Source: Pampus argenteus
Lineage: Eukaryota; Chordata; Actinopteri; Scombriformes; Stromateidae
NCBI GenBank assembly: GCA_036937835.1
Contig: CM072863.1
Coordinates: 13,690,001 to 13,754,000 of the forward strand
Length of the DNA stretch: 64,000 nt
Direction of reading: 5' to 3'
The translations under genes were made by a program, and so were the position numbers. Under the pieces are notes generated by a model. The model saw only the letters and a list, made by a program, of their open reading frames with translations, was not told the origin of the DNA and ran no database searches. Below are positions 1 to 38,373 of this stretch, in pieces (within the stretch, counting starts at the first letter, position 1; every line of letters starts with the position of its first letter).

Positions 1-751
1 TGTGAAGCCTGACATCTAATGGTGAAAAGCAGCATAAAAAATGACCATCTGCGGCTGGCGGGTACCATATTATATTAATATCTTTGAAGAAAGGAGAGTT
101 TATTCTGCATTTTCTCATCTTCTGTCTCACTGACAATGTGATCTTAAATAGTAGATTACCTTTTACATTTTCTGTACTTACAGTTTCTCTTAGTTTCCTC
201 CCTCTCCTTGCTGCCCCAGCACTCACACCCTCCCTACCCTAAAACATACCTCCCCTGAAGCTTCCAGAAACTAGACTGCCCTCCCCTGTCCTTCCTGTTC
301 CCTCAGCAGGTAGACTATCAACAGTCTCCCCATTGCTGTGCTAATCTGCTCCTGTGGAGTTCAGATAAGCAGACAGAAAGCCTCTGGTGTGCCTTTTCTT
401 TTAAAAGTGTGCCAGTACATCGTTATGTATGATTAAAATCAAGCTACCTAACAGAAAATAACTTGACAGTTGTGGAAGGGTCATAGTGTCTGCCAAGTGT
501 TTGTGACAGCCAATGAACATTTTAGCTTTTTCAAACCAGACACTTCCACTGATGGGAAAATTACTAAAATGCCCTTAAGTGAAATAAATATTGGATATTT
601 GTATCTTTTTGAAGTAATTTAGCTTTGAGTTTTTTTGCATGCCTATTATAAAGAGATGCCACCACATTATGAATTATGACCCAAAGTTTAAACTGTGTAA
701 CTGCATTGGTTATTGGTATCTCATCTTTGCTTGTTTTGTCTTTACTAACAG
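1..751 (+). other. col2a1 intron, 3' part
   Basis: This stretch precedes the first collagen exon in the window and ends in a pyrimidine-rich tract and an AG acceptor at 750-751. I looked for the preceding helix exon, which should encode Gly-X-Y triplets, and did not see one, so that exon lies before the window. Nothing else recognisable is present. Confidence 0.8.
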
Positions 752-27170
<26,419 letters not shown>

Positions 27171-27612
27171 AGAAGAAGTGATTTGAAAGAGAAAGAAGAC
27201 ATGGGGAATTTGAAAAAATAAAAAAAAACAAAAGAGGAGCACACCAGTTAAAAGAGAAAGAGAGAAAAAGAAAAATCAAGACACTTTTTTTAAAATGGGA
27301 CTTTTTTTCTAAGTAAAAAGTGCTTTTCCAAGTCGAACTCCATAGGATATCTGCACTGAATGGCACCAGCAACTGTCATCCGTGATTCATCCAGCATCGC
27401 CTCCAGTCAGCTTGCCCCCCAAAGTCCCCACTTCACCCTGGGTGAACAGCAGCCCCTTCCAGCCCCACCTCACGAACAAGAAGGAGGAAGTACGAGGAGA
27501 GTACAGTACAGGAACATACCAGGGAACTAGAGAGAGAATAATGTGTTGGTGTTATTTATTTATTGTTTAGGTTTGGGTCCCAGGTGTGGTAGAACTGAGT
27601 TTGTTGCTAAGT

Positions 27613-27618
27613 AATAAA
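27613..27618 (+). terminator. col2a1: AATAAA, possible proximal poly(A) signal
   Basis: Canonical hexamer 443 bp after the stop. It is followed by A-rich rather than clearly GT-rich DNA, so its use is doubtful. Confidence 0.35.
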
Positions 27619-28579
27619 AAGCCCACTTACACATAAAAAACAATCTTATTCACCAACCTCTATTACTTCCTCCTTTTTTTCAAACCCCTCATTCCTGTAC
27701 CATATCCACTAAAGTATTACATATCTCTTTGAAACCAAAAATCTATCTACACAGAAAGTGCAGGTGTTCCTATTTCTACCACCACAGTGTGTATCAAAAG
27801 TTACTGTGTATTATAATAAACTCAATGGTGCTATTGTTGTAAAACAGTCTGTATTTTTTAACAACCAGATACTCATATGTAGTGCCTTGTATATATGTAT
27901 ATATATGTATATGTGTGTATACATATATATACAGTGCATTTCACCCTGGGATTTTGGATTTCAGGGTGATAAATGTCCCTGCCTTTTTCCCCACCCTCGT
28001 GCTTCAACCCTACACAGAAACAAACATGCCCATGGTGACTTTCTTTATACTCGAGGCATGCCCAATTTGGGACGAATACTGAGTTTAATTTTCTTTTTAG
28101 TCATCTCAATATTTGTTTTGATATTTTAAAGCTACCTCACACTAAAAAACTATTTTCCAAATCAAACTAAGGCCTTCAACCCCTGACACTTTGTTTACAA
28201 CCCCCCATTTTTTTAAAAAAAAATACGACCAATATGATGCCAAGTTTGGTCATAAAAACCCCGTCTCTGCCCCTCCCCCCCCATTTGCTGTGATCTTTTA
28301 CCCCTCCCATCCCTCTCTCCTTCCTCCCATTAGTCCCCTCACACAGGGCGTGCCCTCTGCCTTGGCGTACATACACTCACACAAACAGTTGAAGAGATTT
28401 AAGGTGTGTTTGACTTTGTTGCGCCAGTTTCTGCAGCCAGCACAGAGGGTTCTTTTTGTGTGAGGTTGTGTATATTTTTTATTATTAATAATAGTATTAT
28501 TATTAATAATAATAGCATTCTTATATTATTATTATGATCATGACTTGTTTTTGTTACGTTTTAATTAATGTAAATTGGA

Positions 28580-28585
28580 AATAAA
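28580..28585 (+). terminator. col2a1: AATAAA, likely main col2a1 poly(A) signal
   Basis: Canonical hexamer about 1.4 kb after the stop. It follows the AT-rich end of the 3' UTR, and a T-rich tract (gttgctttttatttatg) lies 25-40 bp downstream. A third AATAAA lies at 29026-29031. Confidence 0.6.
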
Positions 28586-28605
28586 AGACAAAACCAAGTA
28601 ACAGG

Positions 28606-31387
28606 CTGAAGTTGCTTTTTATTTATGTCCTGTTTTGTTACACAGTTTGAAATATCTGGGGCAATGGTCCCCAAGAAAATTCCTTAAAAAAAATTCACAC
28701 CCAAATATTTTGTCCTGTTTCCACTGTGTGTTTTTGGGGGAAGAAACGGCTCTGATTTTTTTTTTAAAAAGGCAGTGGAGAGATGGATGAATGTGGGGGC
28801 CATTTTGAATTTTGAATGATTAAAGAAAAAAAACAGAAACAAGTTGAAGAAGGAGGTGGTGAAAGTTCATGATTTTTTTTAATATATGTAAAATAGTTTT
28901 TCAATCGCATGGTAGAGTAGAAATAGGAAACACTGCCAACCACAGCTCATTCTGTGAACTGTTAATGTCTTTCTGTACTTCTATTACTTCTATTTATCTT
29001 CTTTCATTTTTCAACCTACAGTAGCAATAAAAGGTAGAAGCATTTCTATGAACAAAGTAGAGCAATGTTTCTTTTATTTTGCTATATATTTGTTGTTGAT
29101 GGTTTTTTTTTCCTGAAATCACGTGTTGATAGTTCATTTATTATTTAATGTAATGGTTTACAACCTATGACTTTATCCTTGAGTAATCATTGGCATACAA
29201 ACGGGAGAGAAAACAAATCACCAGGACAGAAATACATCACTAATAAAAACAAATAACTACATAAAAAAAACTACACAGAGGACATGGTTTGATTCTTGTG
29301 TTTCGGTTTGTCAGTGCCATTGTGCTGTATTGTCATGAGCCAATAAGAGTAGAGAATGATGCACTTGGGAAATTAAACTCTGGTACATCAACATTTGTGA
29401 CACAAAAAGGTAACATTTAGCAAATATTATGAGCATGTAAAGTTACACCAACAGTGCGACACAAGTTCATCCACAGGCAGTTTTGTTTTACAACAATATC
29501 CAACTTTTTAAATTTCAATCTTTTAAACCAGTGGTCAACAAACCAGGACCAGAGGTTTTATACGCAGCAGTTATCATAACAATATGAACATTTTTCTAGT
29601 CATAGTATCACTGATTCTAGCTCTACTTCACAGATTGTCTTCCTCCTGAACAACACAGACAGCCTTTCTCTGTACACCATAACAAAGCATGCATGCCACA
29701 TATAGCACAGTACAGTACACAGAAAGTTGACTTATTCTATATTTTGCTTTCAATCTTATGTTCCCAACCCAATCGTTAGAGCAAATGAGATACAATACAT
29801 CCAGGAACACTTGAGGCTACTTGTGATCTCCCCATAAAAAGAGTTTGGTTTTTTTCTTGTTTTGTTTGAATCATCTTTAAAACAAACTTCTAAACTTATC
29901 CTGTAATTTACAAGAAAAAACAATGATTGTCTGAAAAAATTATCATAATTTTGAGTAGCAGAAAGAGTTTCAGAGTTCATGTAATGTAATCTTCTGATCC
30001 CTCAAATTGAATTTGCAACCTTGTGTGTGGGGGTCACCTGAGTGAGGCCTATTACAGTTTCTGTTTGTAAAGAATGACAAACACTCATACATTAACCACA
30101 CACTACACTTTCTCCTCAAAGAATAATGCTCCACGTGTATTACCATATTAAATATGATTATGATGAACTCTTAAAAATAAAAGTAGGCAGCTGTTCATTC
30201 GGTCAGGTTTCGCTGCATTTATGCAGAGTGATGAGCTGGATAGTCAGCGCACCTTCAGTGCATGCGGTAATGTTCAAACTTTTCTTGTCATTCTTGTCAG
30301 GAATGACAAGAAAAGTTTGAACATTACAGACATTAAAAATGTACTAACTGAGAAAATAAGAAGTGTTTGGCTTATTTTCACAGTGGCTTGAATAAAAGAA
30401 TCACTAATTATACAGCCAGTGTGGAAAACACAGATGGAATAATTTGTATACAGCAATCAGTGCAGAGAGGGCTGAAAAAAGCAGCACTCAAGAGATTATT
30501 TAACACTAAACTAACAGATTTTCTTTTAGCATAAATGGCTACACTAATCTAATTCATAATATTTATAGCGAGCATCTTAATAATCAATCCATTTCTAATT
30601 TTTGGTTTGAACTTTCGCTGTACTGGTGACAGTTATATGTACACTAAACTGTCAGGATATTTTAGAAATAGAAACTTGGGGACAACCTTGTTCACCTACA
30701 GCTCTAATGGCTTTCTGAGAGTAAATTTCTCCATTGACACAACTGGCTTAGTGGCCATGTATTGGGAAAGATTTAAATGGCATGATTGCAAAATCAATGT
30801 TAATCAAATCAAAAATGTTTCGTAATAACACACAAAAACCACACAAAATGTTCCAAACACATTTACACACATACAAGCAATTATTAGAGGACACACATTA
30901 TAACGTGCACACTCTCCTCTTTAACCTGATAGACACACTCCACTTGATTAGTGCCTTTCAAGTGTTCATTAAGGGTCAGTTGGTCAAAGACTCCTAATTA
31001 GGTCTTAATGAAAGATAAAAGAGCACCGTAAGAGGCATGGTGGGAGGAGAAAATAATAGCAAAGAGGTCTACAGAGGGAGATGGAAGGTTACAAAGTTCA
31101 AAGAATTTTTCTCCACAATTGCTTTTTCATCCTTTCATCTTTCTGCTTTACTTGTCTTACTTACTACTTTAGAATAGATAAAATATCCATTTCTAGCTTT
31201 TCATTAAAATGCAATAGGAAAAAAAAATTAAAAGAAAGGAGGGGAGTCAGTAGTAACAAATATAAAGAAATCTTACAATCATGTAAAAGGTTCATTTTCT
31301 ATGTGTCAGCGTCATCCACAGTCACCTTACAGTAACTCCTCAGAGCATTTTAAAAATTTATCAGTCGTGCTCCATAAAAACAAGTAT
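28606..31387. other. Intergenic region between convergent genes
   Basis: Lies between the ends of col2a1 and the lrrc3-like gene. It has a further AATAAA (29026-29031) and a perfect inverted repeat at 30267-30327. The remaining DNA is AT-rich, and I see no coding sequence with family similarity. Confidence 0.65.
30267..30327. repeat. Perfect 27-bp inverted repeat with 7-nt loop
   Basis: The arm 30267-30293 (starting gtaatgttcaaac) is the exact reverse complement of 30301-30327, with loop ttgtcag. Pairing stops abruptly on both sides (G opposite A). Transcribed from either strand it would form one uninterrupted hairpin. Confidence 0.98.
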
Positions 31388-31393
31388 TTTATT
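31388..31393 (-). terminator. AATAAA on - strand, possible lrrc3-like poly(A) signal
   Basis: TTTATT on the + strand gives AATAAA 31 bp after the lrrc3-like stop. That would make a very short 3' UTR, so a more distant signal may be the one used. Confidence 0.3.
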
Positions 31394-31423
31394 ATTTCAT
31401 TTTAATTACAGCTGAGCAGCAGT

Positions 31424-32281
31424 TCAGAAACCAGTGCTTAGAGTGTCTGTCTCTGTCGGGGTCTTGCGTGGGCTGGGCAAACTCTTCAGGTACTCCAAAT
31501 GCCTGCGTGCCTCGGCTTGGTTCTGCCTCACATAGTACACCACATACACAATAACCATGAAGAACCACACAAACATCGTCACCAACATGGCCACATCAGT
31601 GGTTTTCCTCTGCAGGCTGCAGAAATTCACCCCAGAGTCCAGCAGTTTGACCAGAGGTTGACCTGCGTGCTCACCCTGCGACCCTGGGTCATCCCACCTG
31701 CTCCCCTCACCCACCCCTCTCACAGAGCTTTCACAAACGATCCCGTTCACTGTTTCCGGCTCCAGGTTCAGAGTCTCCATCAGCTCCTGCAGCATGCAGT
31801 CACAGTGCCAAGGGTTGTGGTAGAGTCGTGTTTTTGCACGAGTGGAACCAAACTCTTCCCTGCTGGCCTGCTTTAGCTGGTTATTTGAGAGGTCCAGCAG
31901 GCGGAGCTCAGGGCCCAGATGCCGCAGGGCCCCAGAGGACAGCGTGTCAATGCGGTTGTGGGATAGGTACAGGTCCCGCAGGTGGACCAGATCACTGAAG
32001 GCACTCTCTGGGATGTTGCGGATGTAATTGCGCTCCAGGTGGAGGGACACAGTTTCTGGGGGGATCCCCTCTGGGATCTCTCGCAACCCTGCATCCGAGC
32101 ACAGCACCGTGGCCGTGTCCCAGGCACAGTGGCAGCTGTCTGGACACTGGGGAGATGCTTGGCCGAACAGAGCCAAGAACAAGAGTGAGATGCACAGCCA
32201 TGAATGAAGATCCACTCCTTTACCACTCCATCTTCCCGCACTGATGCTGGTACATCTCTCCTCACACCAGCCTGTGCACAT
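31424..32281 (-). CDS. LRRC3-family leucine-rich-repeat membrane protein
   Basis: A single-exon coding region of 285 residues. Order: hydrophobic signal peptide (about 25-43), cysteine-rich N-cap (C46, C50, C52, C61; PQCPDSCHC), three leucine-rich repeats (about 77-145), C-cap (HNPWHCDC, plus C183 and C221), one membrane segment (about 230-252) and a short cytoplasmic tail with QAEARRHLEYLKSLPSPR. The stretch TTDVAMLVTMF and the RRHLEYLKSLPS tail are hallmarks of LRRC3, LRRC3B and LRRC3C. The ATG at 32281 is the first in frame after a plausible acceptor at 32347-32348. An extra segment of about 15 residues (188-202) is absent from the LRRC3 and LRRC3B sequences I recall. Role in LRRC3 proteins is poorly known; LRRC3B is described as a tumour suppressor. 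I cannot say which family member this is. Confidence 0.9.
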   Translation of the reverse strand: MCTGWCEERCTSISAGRWSGKGVDLHSWLCISLLFLALFGQASPQCPDSCHCAWDTATVLCSDAGLREIPEGIPPETVSLHLERNYIRNIPESAFSDLVHLRDLYLSHNRIDTLSSGALRHLGPELRLLDLSNNQLKQASREEFGSTRAKTRLYHNPWHCDCMLQELMETLNLEPETVNGIVCESSVRGVGEGSRWDDPGSQGEHAGQPLVKLLDSGVNFCSLQRKTTDVAMLVTMFVWFFMVIVYVVYYVRQNQAEARRHLEYLKSLPSPRKTPTETDTLSTGF

Positions 32282-32346
32282 CGCCTCACCATAGCCCCCT
32301 GACACACACCAGGTCCCAATCAGACACAAGGTTACACCAGGAGAAT
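32282..32346 (-). other. lrrc3-like 5' UTR part of coding exon
   Basis: On the - strand a pyrimidine-rich tract and AG (32348-32347) precede this segment, which leads into the ATG at 32281 without another in-frame ATG. Confidence 0.5.
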
Positions 32347-32348
32347 CT

Positions 32349-34284
32349 GACAGATTGAGAAAAAAGGGTCAGGTGGCAGTTGACTCTTTCTCTCTTTGTA
32401 AACCCTTCAAACAAATGCAATCAAAATGAATATTGACAGGGGAGATTATGATGTTTAGGAGGATGAAAAGGAGGAGCAAAAAAATGTCAGTGTGTAAAGA
32501 GGCAGACAATGAAATGACATTAAAATACTTTAACTGATAAATACTCTCCTGCACAGAGACCCAGTGACACTAAAGCACTAAAACATGTTTCAGTTCAAGG
32601 AAATGTCCCTTGCAATCCACATTACACCTTAATTAATTTAAATCCGGTCACACTGCTCGTCAATAACTTGACTTTTAGGACAGGTAAACGTACATCTTAT
32701 TGCAGTAATTCCCTCATAAATCGCAGTCTAAACAGCTGTAATTATAATTTAATAAGGTTGAATTATCGTTACAGCTTTTGTATTGCTGCATTAAAAGGGC
32801 ATTTATCATTAGACGTGATTATCTGAACTCCCACTGCCTGTGCTGCACTGTGTCCTGCCTGCAGCTAAAATTCAAGACCAGAAGGAAAGCATCACATTAC
32901 ATTCAACAATACATGTTCATCTTATTTGTCCCCTCTATTGTTTTTCCCATGACACCATAGCTCCTTAATCATAATCCATAGGTAGAAGGGAGGGGGTCAT
33001 GTATTGTAGGGATGGAGGTTAGACAGAGGAAGGATCGATAGCCCAAGTATTGCTTGCTGCACTGTTAACGGCAAGGTCATCAATCCTGCATGTGTCCCAC
33101 AGTGTCAATAAGTGACAGAAATGGACAAAATAACCCAGCGGTAGTCTGGGCCGGGGTGAGCATCTATCAGACTAAACTGTGCATCACATGGGCAAAACCT
33201 CTGGAGAATACACTATGTTATGTGTGTTATTATCTATTTCAGATCTGCCCGCCTATCTGACATTTTTTTCATTTTTTTTAATAATCCTTGTGGGTCTATA
33301 AATGGTGTCATTTTAGTCTGTTCAGACAATCCAATCAGTTGTGGTCAGAACATTTTTGTCTGTCAATATGATGTTCTTGTTCCAGGGTAGAAATCACAAA
33401 ATACCCCTTGAATTTGATTAAAAGACCATTCTCTTAAATGTCAAGCACTTTCTGCTTTCTCCCCCGCCTTCATAACAGAATCAAAAGTGCCATGCGTCTT
33501 TATTCTCCTGCGTAGACAACACACACACTGAAGGCTTCAACCACAGACTAACAGTGACCTGGATTTAGATCTTGATAGCCTATAGATGATTAACTAACAG
33601 CTCTGTGATGTCCATCAAGTGGCCCAGTGTGTCTTGTGAGAAGAGATTTTGTGCACCACTCATAAATCATCCCTTATTAACATACTGAATGTAGATGCAT
33701 GCAAAACCCCAATTAACAACAATAACCATGTGCTGCATGGACAACAATGGGAATGAAAAAAAAAAAGGTTGAGAGTGAGACAGGCGTGGATGAAGAGAGC
33801 AGATACAGCTGGCACCGGAGCCAAAGCTGATGATTGCAATTTACATTTTCTTTTTCATATCCCTCATAATTCTCTGGAAGTAAAAAAAGATATAACGTTG
33901 ATAGAAAATGGCACAATGGTCCCTCATGTCCTTATTACCTTTTGTTTTATAGGATTAAAATTCATCTGAGTTGAACAGGTCAATTGGACTGAAGGAAAGG
34001 AAACTCTGAAAACAGACTAACAGATTCATGCAAGCCACACACGTGTCTGTTTTATTATCATATTTGCAACATTTGAATCATAAAGATGACATTTACCATC
34101 GTTTACTATTTTTTTTTTTAAGAATTCTGCCATCGAAAAGTTAATACAAATTAAAAAGGTAAATTCAGCACTATAACGATGTATTCACTAGTTATTACGC
34201 CAAACGCTTCATAATTAGAATATATAATATCGTGATTTTACATGCGGACAGAAGTGGATATAAGTATTCATTTAAATAACTTAC
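32349..34284 (-). other. Probable lrrc3-like 5' UTR intron
   Basis: Bounded by a - strand AG acceptor near 32347 and a strong GTAAGT donor at 34279-34284. It contains no recognisable gene or repeat family. Confidence 0.4.
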
Positions 34285-34560
34285 GTGTAAAATGCTTTCT
34301 GTAAAGTTCTGGATCCAGAAGACGGAAAATGAAGGTTTTATTATTATAATAATTATTATTATTTTTACATTAGACTCCGTTTGTAGTTTCTCTTCGGATT
34401 CTTCCCGACAGCAGAGCGGACATCATCATCTTCACTGCTTTTTTTTTCTTTAAAAAAAACCTGTGTGAGCAGCATCAGTTGTGTCTCCGTGATTTGTCTC
34501 CTGCAGTTTGCTTCATCACTGACACTCTGACACTGACATCAAGCGCACCAGAGAGATAGC
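34285..34560 (-). promoter_or_regulatory. Candidate lrrc3-like 5' UTR exon and promoter
   Basis: A - strand GTAAGT donor at 34284-34279 closes a segment with a few CpGs (cttcggattcttcccgacag). A long CT-rich tract (34565-34790 on this strand) lies directly upstream. The 5' end is unknown and no TATA box is clear. This is inference from splice-site fit and position. Confidence 0.35.
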
Positions 34561-34564
34561 ATTA

Positions 34565-34577
34565 AAGATGTAGAGAC

Positions 34578-34608
<31 letters not shown>

Positions 34609-34639
34609 CAGAGAGACAGAGACAGAGAGAGAGAGAGAT

Positions 34640-34730
<91 letters not shown>

Positions 34731-34790
34731 GAGAGAGACAGAGAGAAGAGAGAGAGAGAGAAAGAGAGAGGCAGGGAGGGAGAGATACAG
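34565..34790. repeat. Imperfect (GA)n / (GACAGA)n microsatellite
   Basis: About 225 bp of GA dinucleotides interspersed with CAGA, AGATAG and GGCAGGGA units. The Leu-Ser repeat reading frames seen on the - strand are artefacts of it. Confidence 0.97.
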
Positions 34791-34799
34791 AGGTGGTGT

Positions 34800-37700
34800 G
34801 CTATCAATCTTTCTTTCTGAGAAAATTAACTCCATATGAAATATTAACTTAATTACCTGTAGGCATAATTAGATTCTAATAATTATCTCTTCCTGTTTTC
34901 CAAACTTTGATTGAATCATTTTTAGAAAAAAACAAAAATATAGGTATTGAAGAGCTACAACACCTGAAAAATCACCTGCTAACTTGCAATAAGTGTCAGA
35001 CAGTTGAAAGAAATGTTAGTTTTCATTTGTCACAGCAAGATAAACAGGAGCTGGAAGAAAACAACGTTGAGATCTTTTTTCCGGGTTATTATTGGACGTC
35101 AATTATAGAAAAAGACTTTATCTCGGTGTAAAATCTTTAAACTACAGACAATGCTCCTACATAAACACATACAAATGCAAATAAATGGATTTATAATCAC
35201 AAGGGAGGGAGGAAATGGTGGCAAAGTGAAAAAAATATCTGTCTACAGAAGAGACCTCAGGGGGGAAGGACAAGTCTGACAGCAATATATCCCTCTTCTC
35301 TGCCTCCCCAGTCTGTCCTTCTCCCATCAAACTGCTAAAAACTATGACATCTCCAGTTGTGACAAATATACCACGGACAACTGCAAGTCCTTGCTCCCCT
35401 CCCTCCTCTTCAGTTTACAGCTAGTTTTTGTGAATGTTTTGTCCTTGACAAGTGAATGCCGCCTCGGTTGACACGTGACACGTGATGGAGGCTGCGGACA
35501 AGCTATTTTTTCAGTTTCAGTTTTGTGATTTTTCAGATACAAAACAAGGGACAAAGGGTGCATAATGAGAAAGCGCATGATGGCAGAGAGCAATACACAT
35601 TGTCTATTTCTCTGGTCCCTGAATTGAGAGTGAACAGCATGATGATGCATGAGAAGTTCAATCTAAAGCAAGAAAAGCAGAATGGGAGAAAAATGAGTTG
35701 ATGCAGGGAAAGGGTGTTTGACGGTTATGTTCTGGATGTATCTTATGGATGTACATGCCTGGAGCAGTTTGCTGATGACAATGCTGACAATGTGAACTCG
35801 ACTAGAAAATCCTCACTTAGGATAGAATAGATAGATATAGATATAGAATAGAATAGAATAGAATAGAATAGAATAGAACTTTACTGTCCACCAGGGTGGA
35901 AAATGGTCCTCGCCTCACCAAACACAAAAACAACAACATAAAGACAGACAAGCAGTTAGTAAAACAAACACATAGACAAGGTTACATTACACATTAAAAA
36001 CAGTTCATGTCAATGTCTGTGGCTTAGATCTCATCAGCCACTTTAAGGCACCTGGGATGAAGGACGTTTTGAATACATTGATCATCTGGTTTGACTGTAG
36101 TCCTTCGAGGGGCAACCTGACTGAACCTTACACACATGTATAAACAGAAAGAGACAGAAGAGGAAACGATTCAACAACCAGTAGTGGAAATCTACTCCTG
36201 CAAGACACACTGAGGATTAGATGCATGGTTATGATTTTTGTCTATTGTAGAAAGGAAGGAAGGACCAGAAAATACAAGTCCAACAGTATGGCTGTGTGTC
36301 AAGTATGCCTGATGGAGAGATTAAAAAAAGGAGTGGAGCATTTCTTGTAACTAGCCTGTCTTTTTTCTTGGGAATGAATCCACTAACAACAGGTCAGGCT
36401 GGGGGCAGGTGTTCTGCTGAAGCTCTCCGTAGCCATTTTCCACAGTGTGGCCAACTGGGACTTGCCAGGGCTGGAGTCATGTAAAAATGCTTACAACGAA
36501 CGACCAGCACAAAGGTCTGTTGCTGTGTCATTAGAAACTACTACAAAGATGGAAAATAATCCCTGCTGACAAAACAAACTTAATTTAACAGGAAAGGAGT
36601 TAGTCCTTGCTAGCGCTCTCTGGCTCAATGGGGGAAAAACAGAGCATAGGCTAAAATAATAAAATTAAAACCAAACAAAAATGCAAGGGAAGGTTGATGA
36701 GGATGCTTGGAGGTTGGAGGATCTTGTGATTTCCATCGCACAGCAATCAGGCGAGTGCACTTGATCATGAATAAGCCTGAAATTGTGCATGTGAGAGTAA
36801 AGTGGTGGCTGGAAACTCAAATCAATATATATTAGGCTAGGTTAGTCAGCATTTGTTCCTTTTATGTCACCAATTATGTCACTCATTTGAATACACTTTT
36901 GCTCCTCTTACAGAGATAAGCAGGGGAAAAGGGGCACCAAAAATAACAGTATTTGTCAGCATAGATTACAATATGAACCATGTGACAGCTGAAGGCTGTC
37001 ACAAATGTGTGTAGATTGGATTGGCATCTTGGCTCAGGTCCAACACAATAGAGAGCAGAGTAATAACACTAAAATGTGTGTGCGCTTGTGAGACAAAAGG
37101 TAGTGTGCAAAACAAGATGTAAAGGGAATGAATAATTTTCCACCCACTGCATTTACAGCTGAAAGGGAAACAATAACTCAGTTGAAACTTGAGACTAAAT
37201 ATAGATTGGATGATGGATTAACATCTTTACTGTTATGACCATTTTACTATTCGTTTAAATTACTTGACTTAAAAAATACACCCAGACAGCAAAGTGTCTC
37301 CATTTCAAAAAAGAGAAAACAGAGAAACCAAGAGTGACAAAAAAAAAAAAAGACAGTAAAAGGGTATGGTCACTGAAGATTTAAGTCCGGACCACTCAGC
37401 AACATTAATGAGGAAAAAGAGAAGCTTCAGAGATATATTAACAGCTGTTAAGTAACAACATATAAGTTGGTTTTTCCTTTCACTGCTGTGGTATTTTCCT
37501 GATGACACTGGCACTGATGGAAATGAGTAGACACAGGGCAAAAGCAGCAGAAGGGCAGACTCGTGGCAAATGCAATAAGAGAGGAAGAGCATGTGGAGAT
37601 ATGGAGGGGAGAAAACCTGGAGTATTAATGAGAAAATTCAAGGCACATCCCCTGATTTATTACAGGGAAATTGACTCTACAGCTCTGTCACACTGTCTAT

Positions 37701-37990
37701 AACCTTGTCACAACACGGACTGCCATAAGTAGCACCTCTTTGTGGCATTTTTAATTTAATTTCTCAGAATTAATCAGGGCTCATTAATGATGCTTTGATC
37801 TTCGAGCCAGCGGAAGTAGCCTCTGTATCTCTTTGTAGTGCCTTTAATGTAAGCATGTTGGAAATGAAAAGGATGAACTACTCTCCGTGTGTCTATAAAT
37901 TGATCCTTGAAAGGTAAGTCCATGGTATTCACAGCTTTGAAGATGCTCAGCTGTGGGTGAAAACCAAAAGATGTGAGCAGAATTTGAAAA
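34800..37990. other. Intergenic region between lrrc3-like and myg1
   Basis: Contains a retrotransposon 3'-end remnant at about 35818-36125 and otherwise AT-rich DNA. No reading frame here shows family similarity. Confidence 0.6.
35818..36125 (-). mobile_element. Non-LTR retrotransposon 3'-end remnant with (AATAG)n
   Basis: A (gaata)n tract (about 35850-35878) is followed by gaactttactgtccaccaggg and, further on, gggatgaaggacgttttgaat. I recognise this arrangement as the 3' UTR of fish LINE-type elements inserted in - orientation, with the simple repeat as tail. Family not determined and no reverse-transcriptase coding sequence remains. Confidence 0.5.
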
Positions 37991-38063
37991 ATAATCTCTT
38001 TATTGCTGGATTTTACCTAATACTGAAATGTTTACAAAAGACAAGAATATAATCCAAATAGTC

Positions 38064-38069
38064 TTTATT
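38064..38069 (-). terminator. myg1: AATAAA on - strand, likely myg1 poly(A) signal
   Basis: TTTATT on + (CAATAAAGAC on the coding strand) lies about 305 bp after the myg1 stop. A second copy is at 37999-38004. Confidence 0.6.
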
Positions 38070-38373
38070 GTAAATGAATACCAAAACAGTTAGACTTTTA
38101 TAAGTACAGGCAAAGAGAAGAAAAATAACGCGAGTCAATGCTTAGATGCAAAGTGAGCCTGTGTTTTGGAATATATTTAGGGACCTGGTCCAAGGTTATT
38201 TGGCCGCCATTCCTATACCATTCCCATCCTGGCAAGGCAGAACAAAACAACATTAGCCATGGCTGAAATGAACACGCTGTAAGATATAGCAAACTAACAT
38301 TTTAATCCTTGCTATTCTCTCTAAAGACTGACCCAGGACATAACATGTGCTGTTGGCTGTTCTTTCTGACTGG

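Larger units (their letters stand above)
27171..28605 (+). other. col2a1: col2a1 3' UTR
   Basis: About 1.4 kb from the stop to just past the AATAAA at 28580. It contains an AT/GT dinucleotide stretch (27890-27935) and a run of ATT/AAT units (28480-28540) close to its end. A long 3' UTR is usual for col2a1. An earlier AATAAA at 27613-27618 could give a short form. Confidence 0.65.

Noticed and set aside
31499..32188. Several + strand frames opposite the LRRC3-like gene
   Set aside because: They mirror the real - strand coding region and show no domain of their own.
32282..32329. Upstream extension of the LRRC3-like protein by 16 residues
   Set aside because: The open frame there begins with TTG, not ATG; the first real ATG is at 32281.
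34539..34835. Leu-Ser repeat reading frames of 81-98 residues on the - strand
   Set aside because: They are translations of the GA microsatellite and carry no other sequence.
34907..35131. 74-residue frame with CNKC-like spacing
   Set aside because: There is a single short frame, no neighbouring exon and no family I can name; it fits chance in AT-rich DNA.
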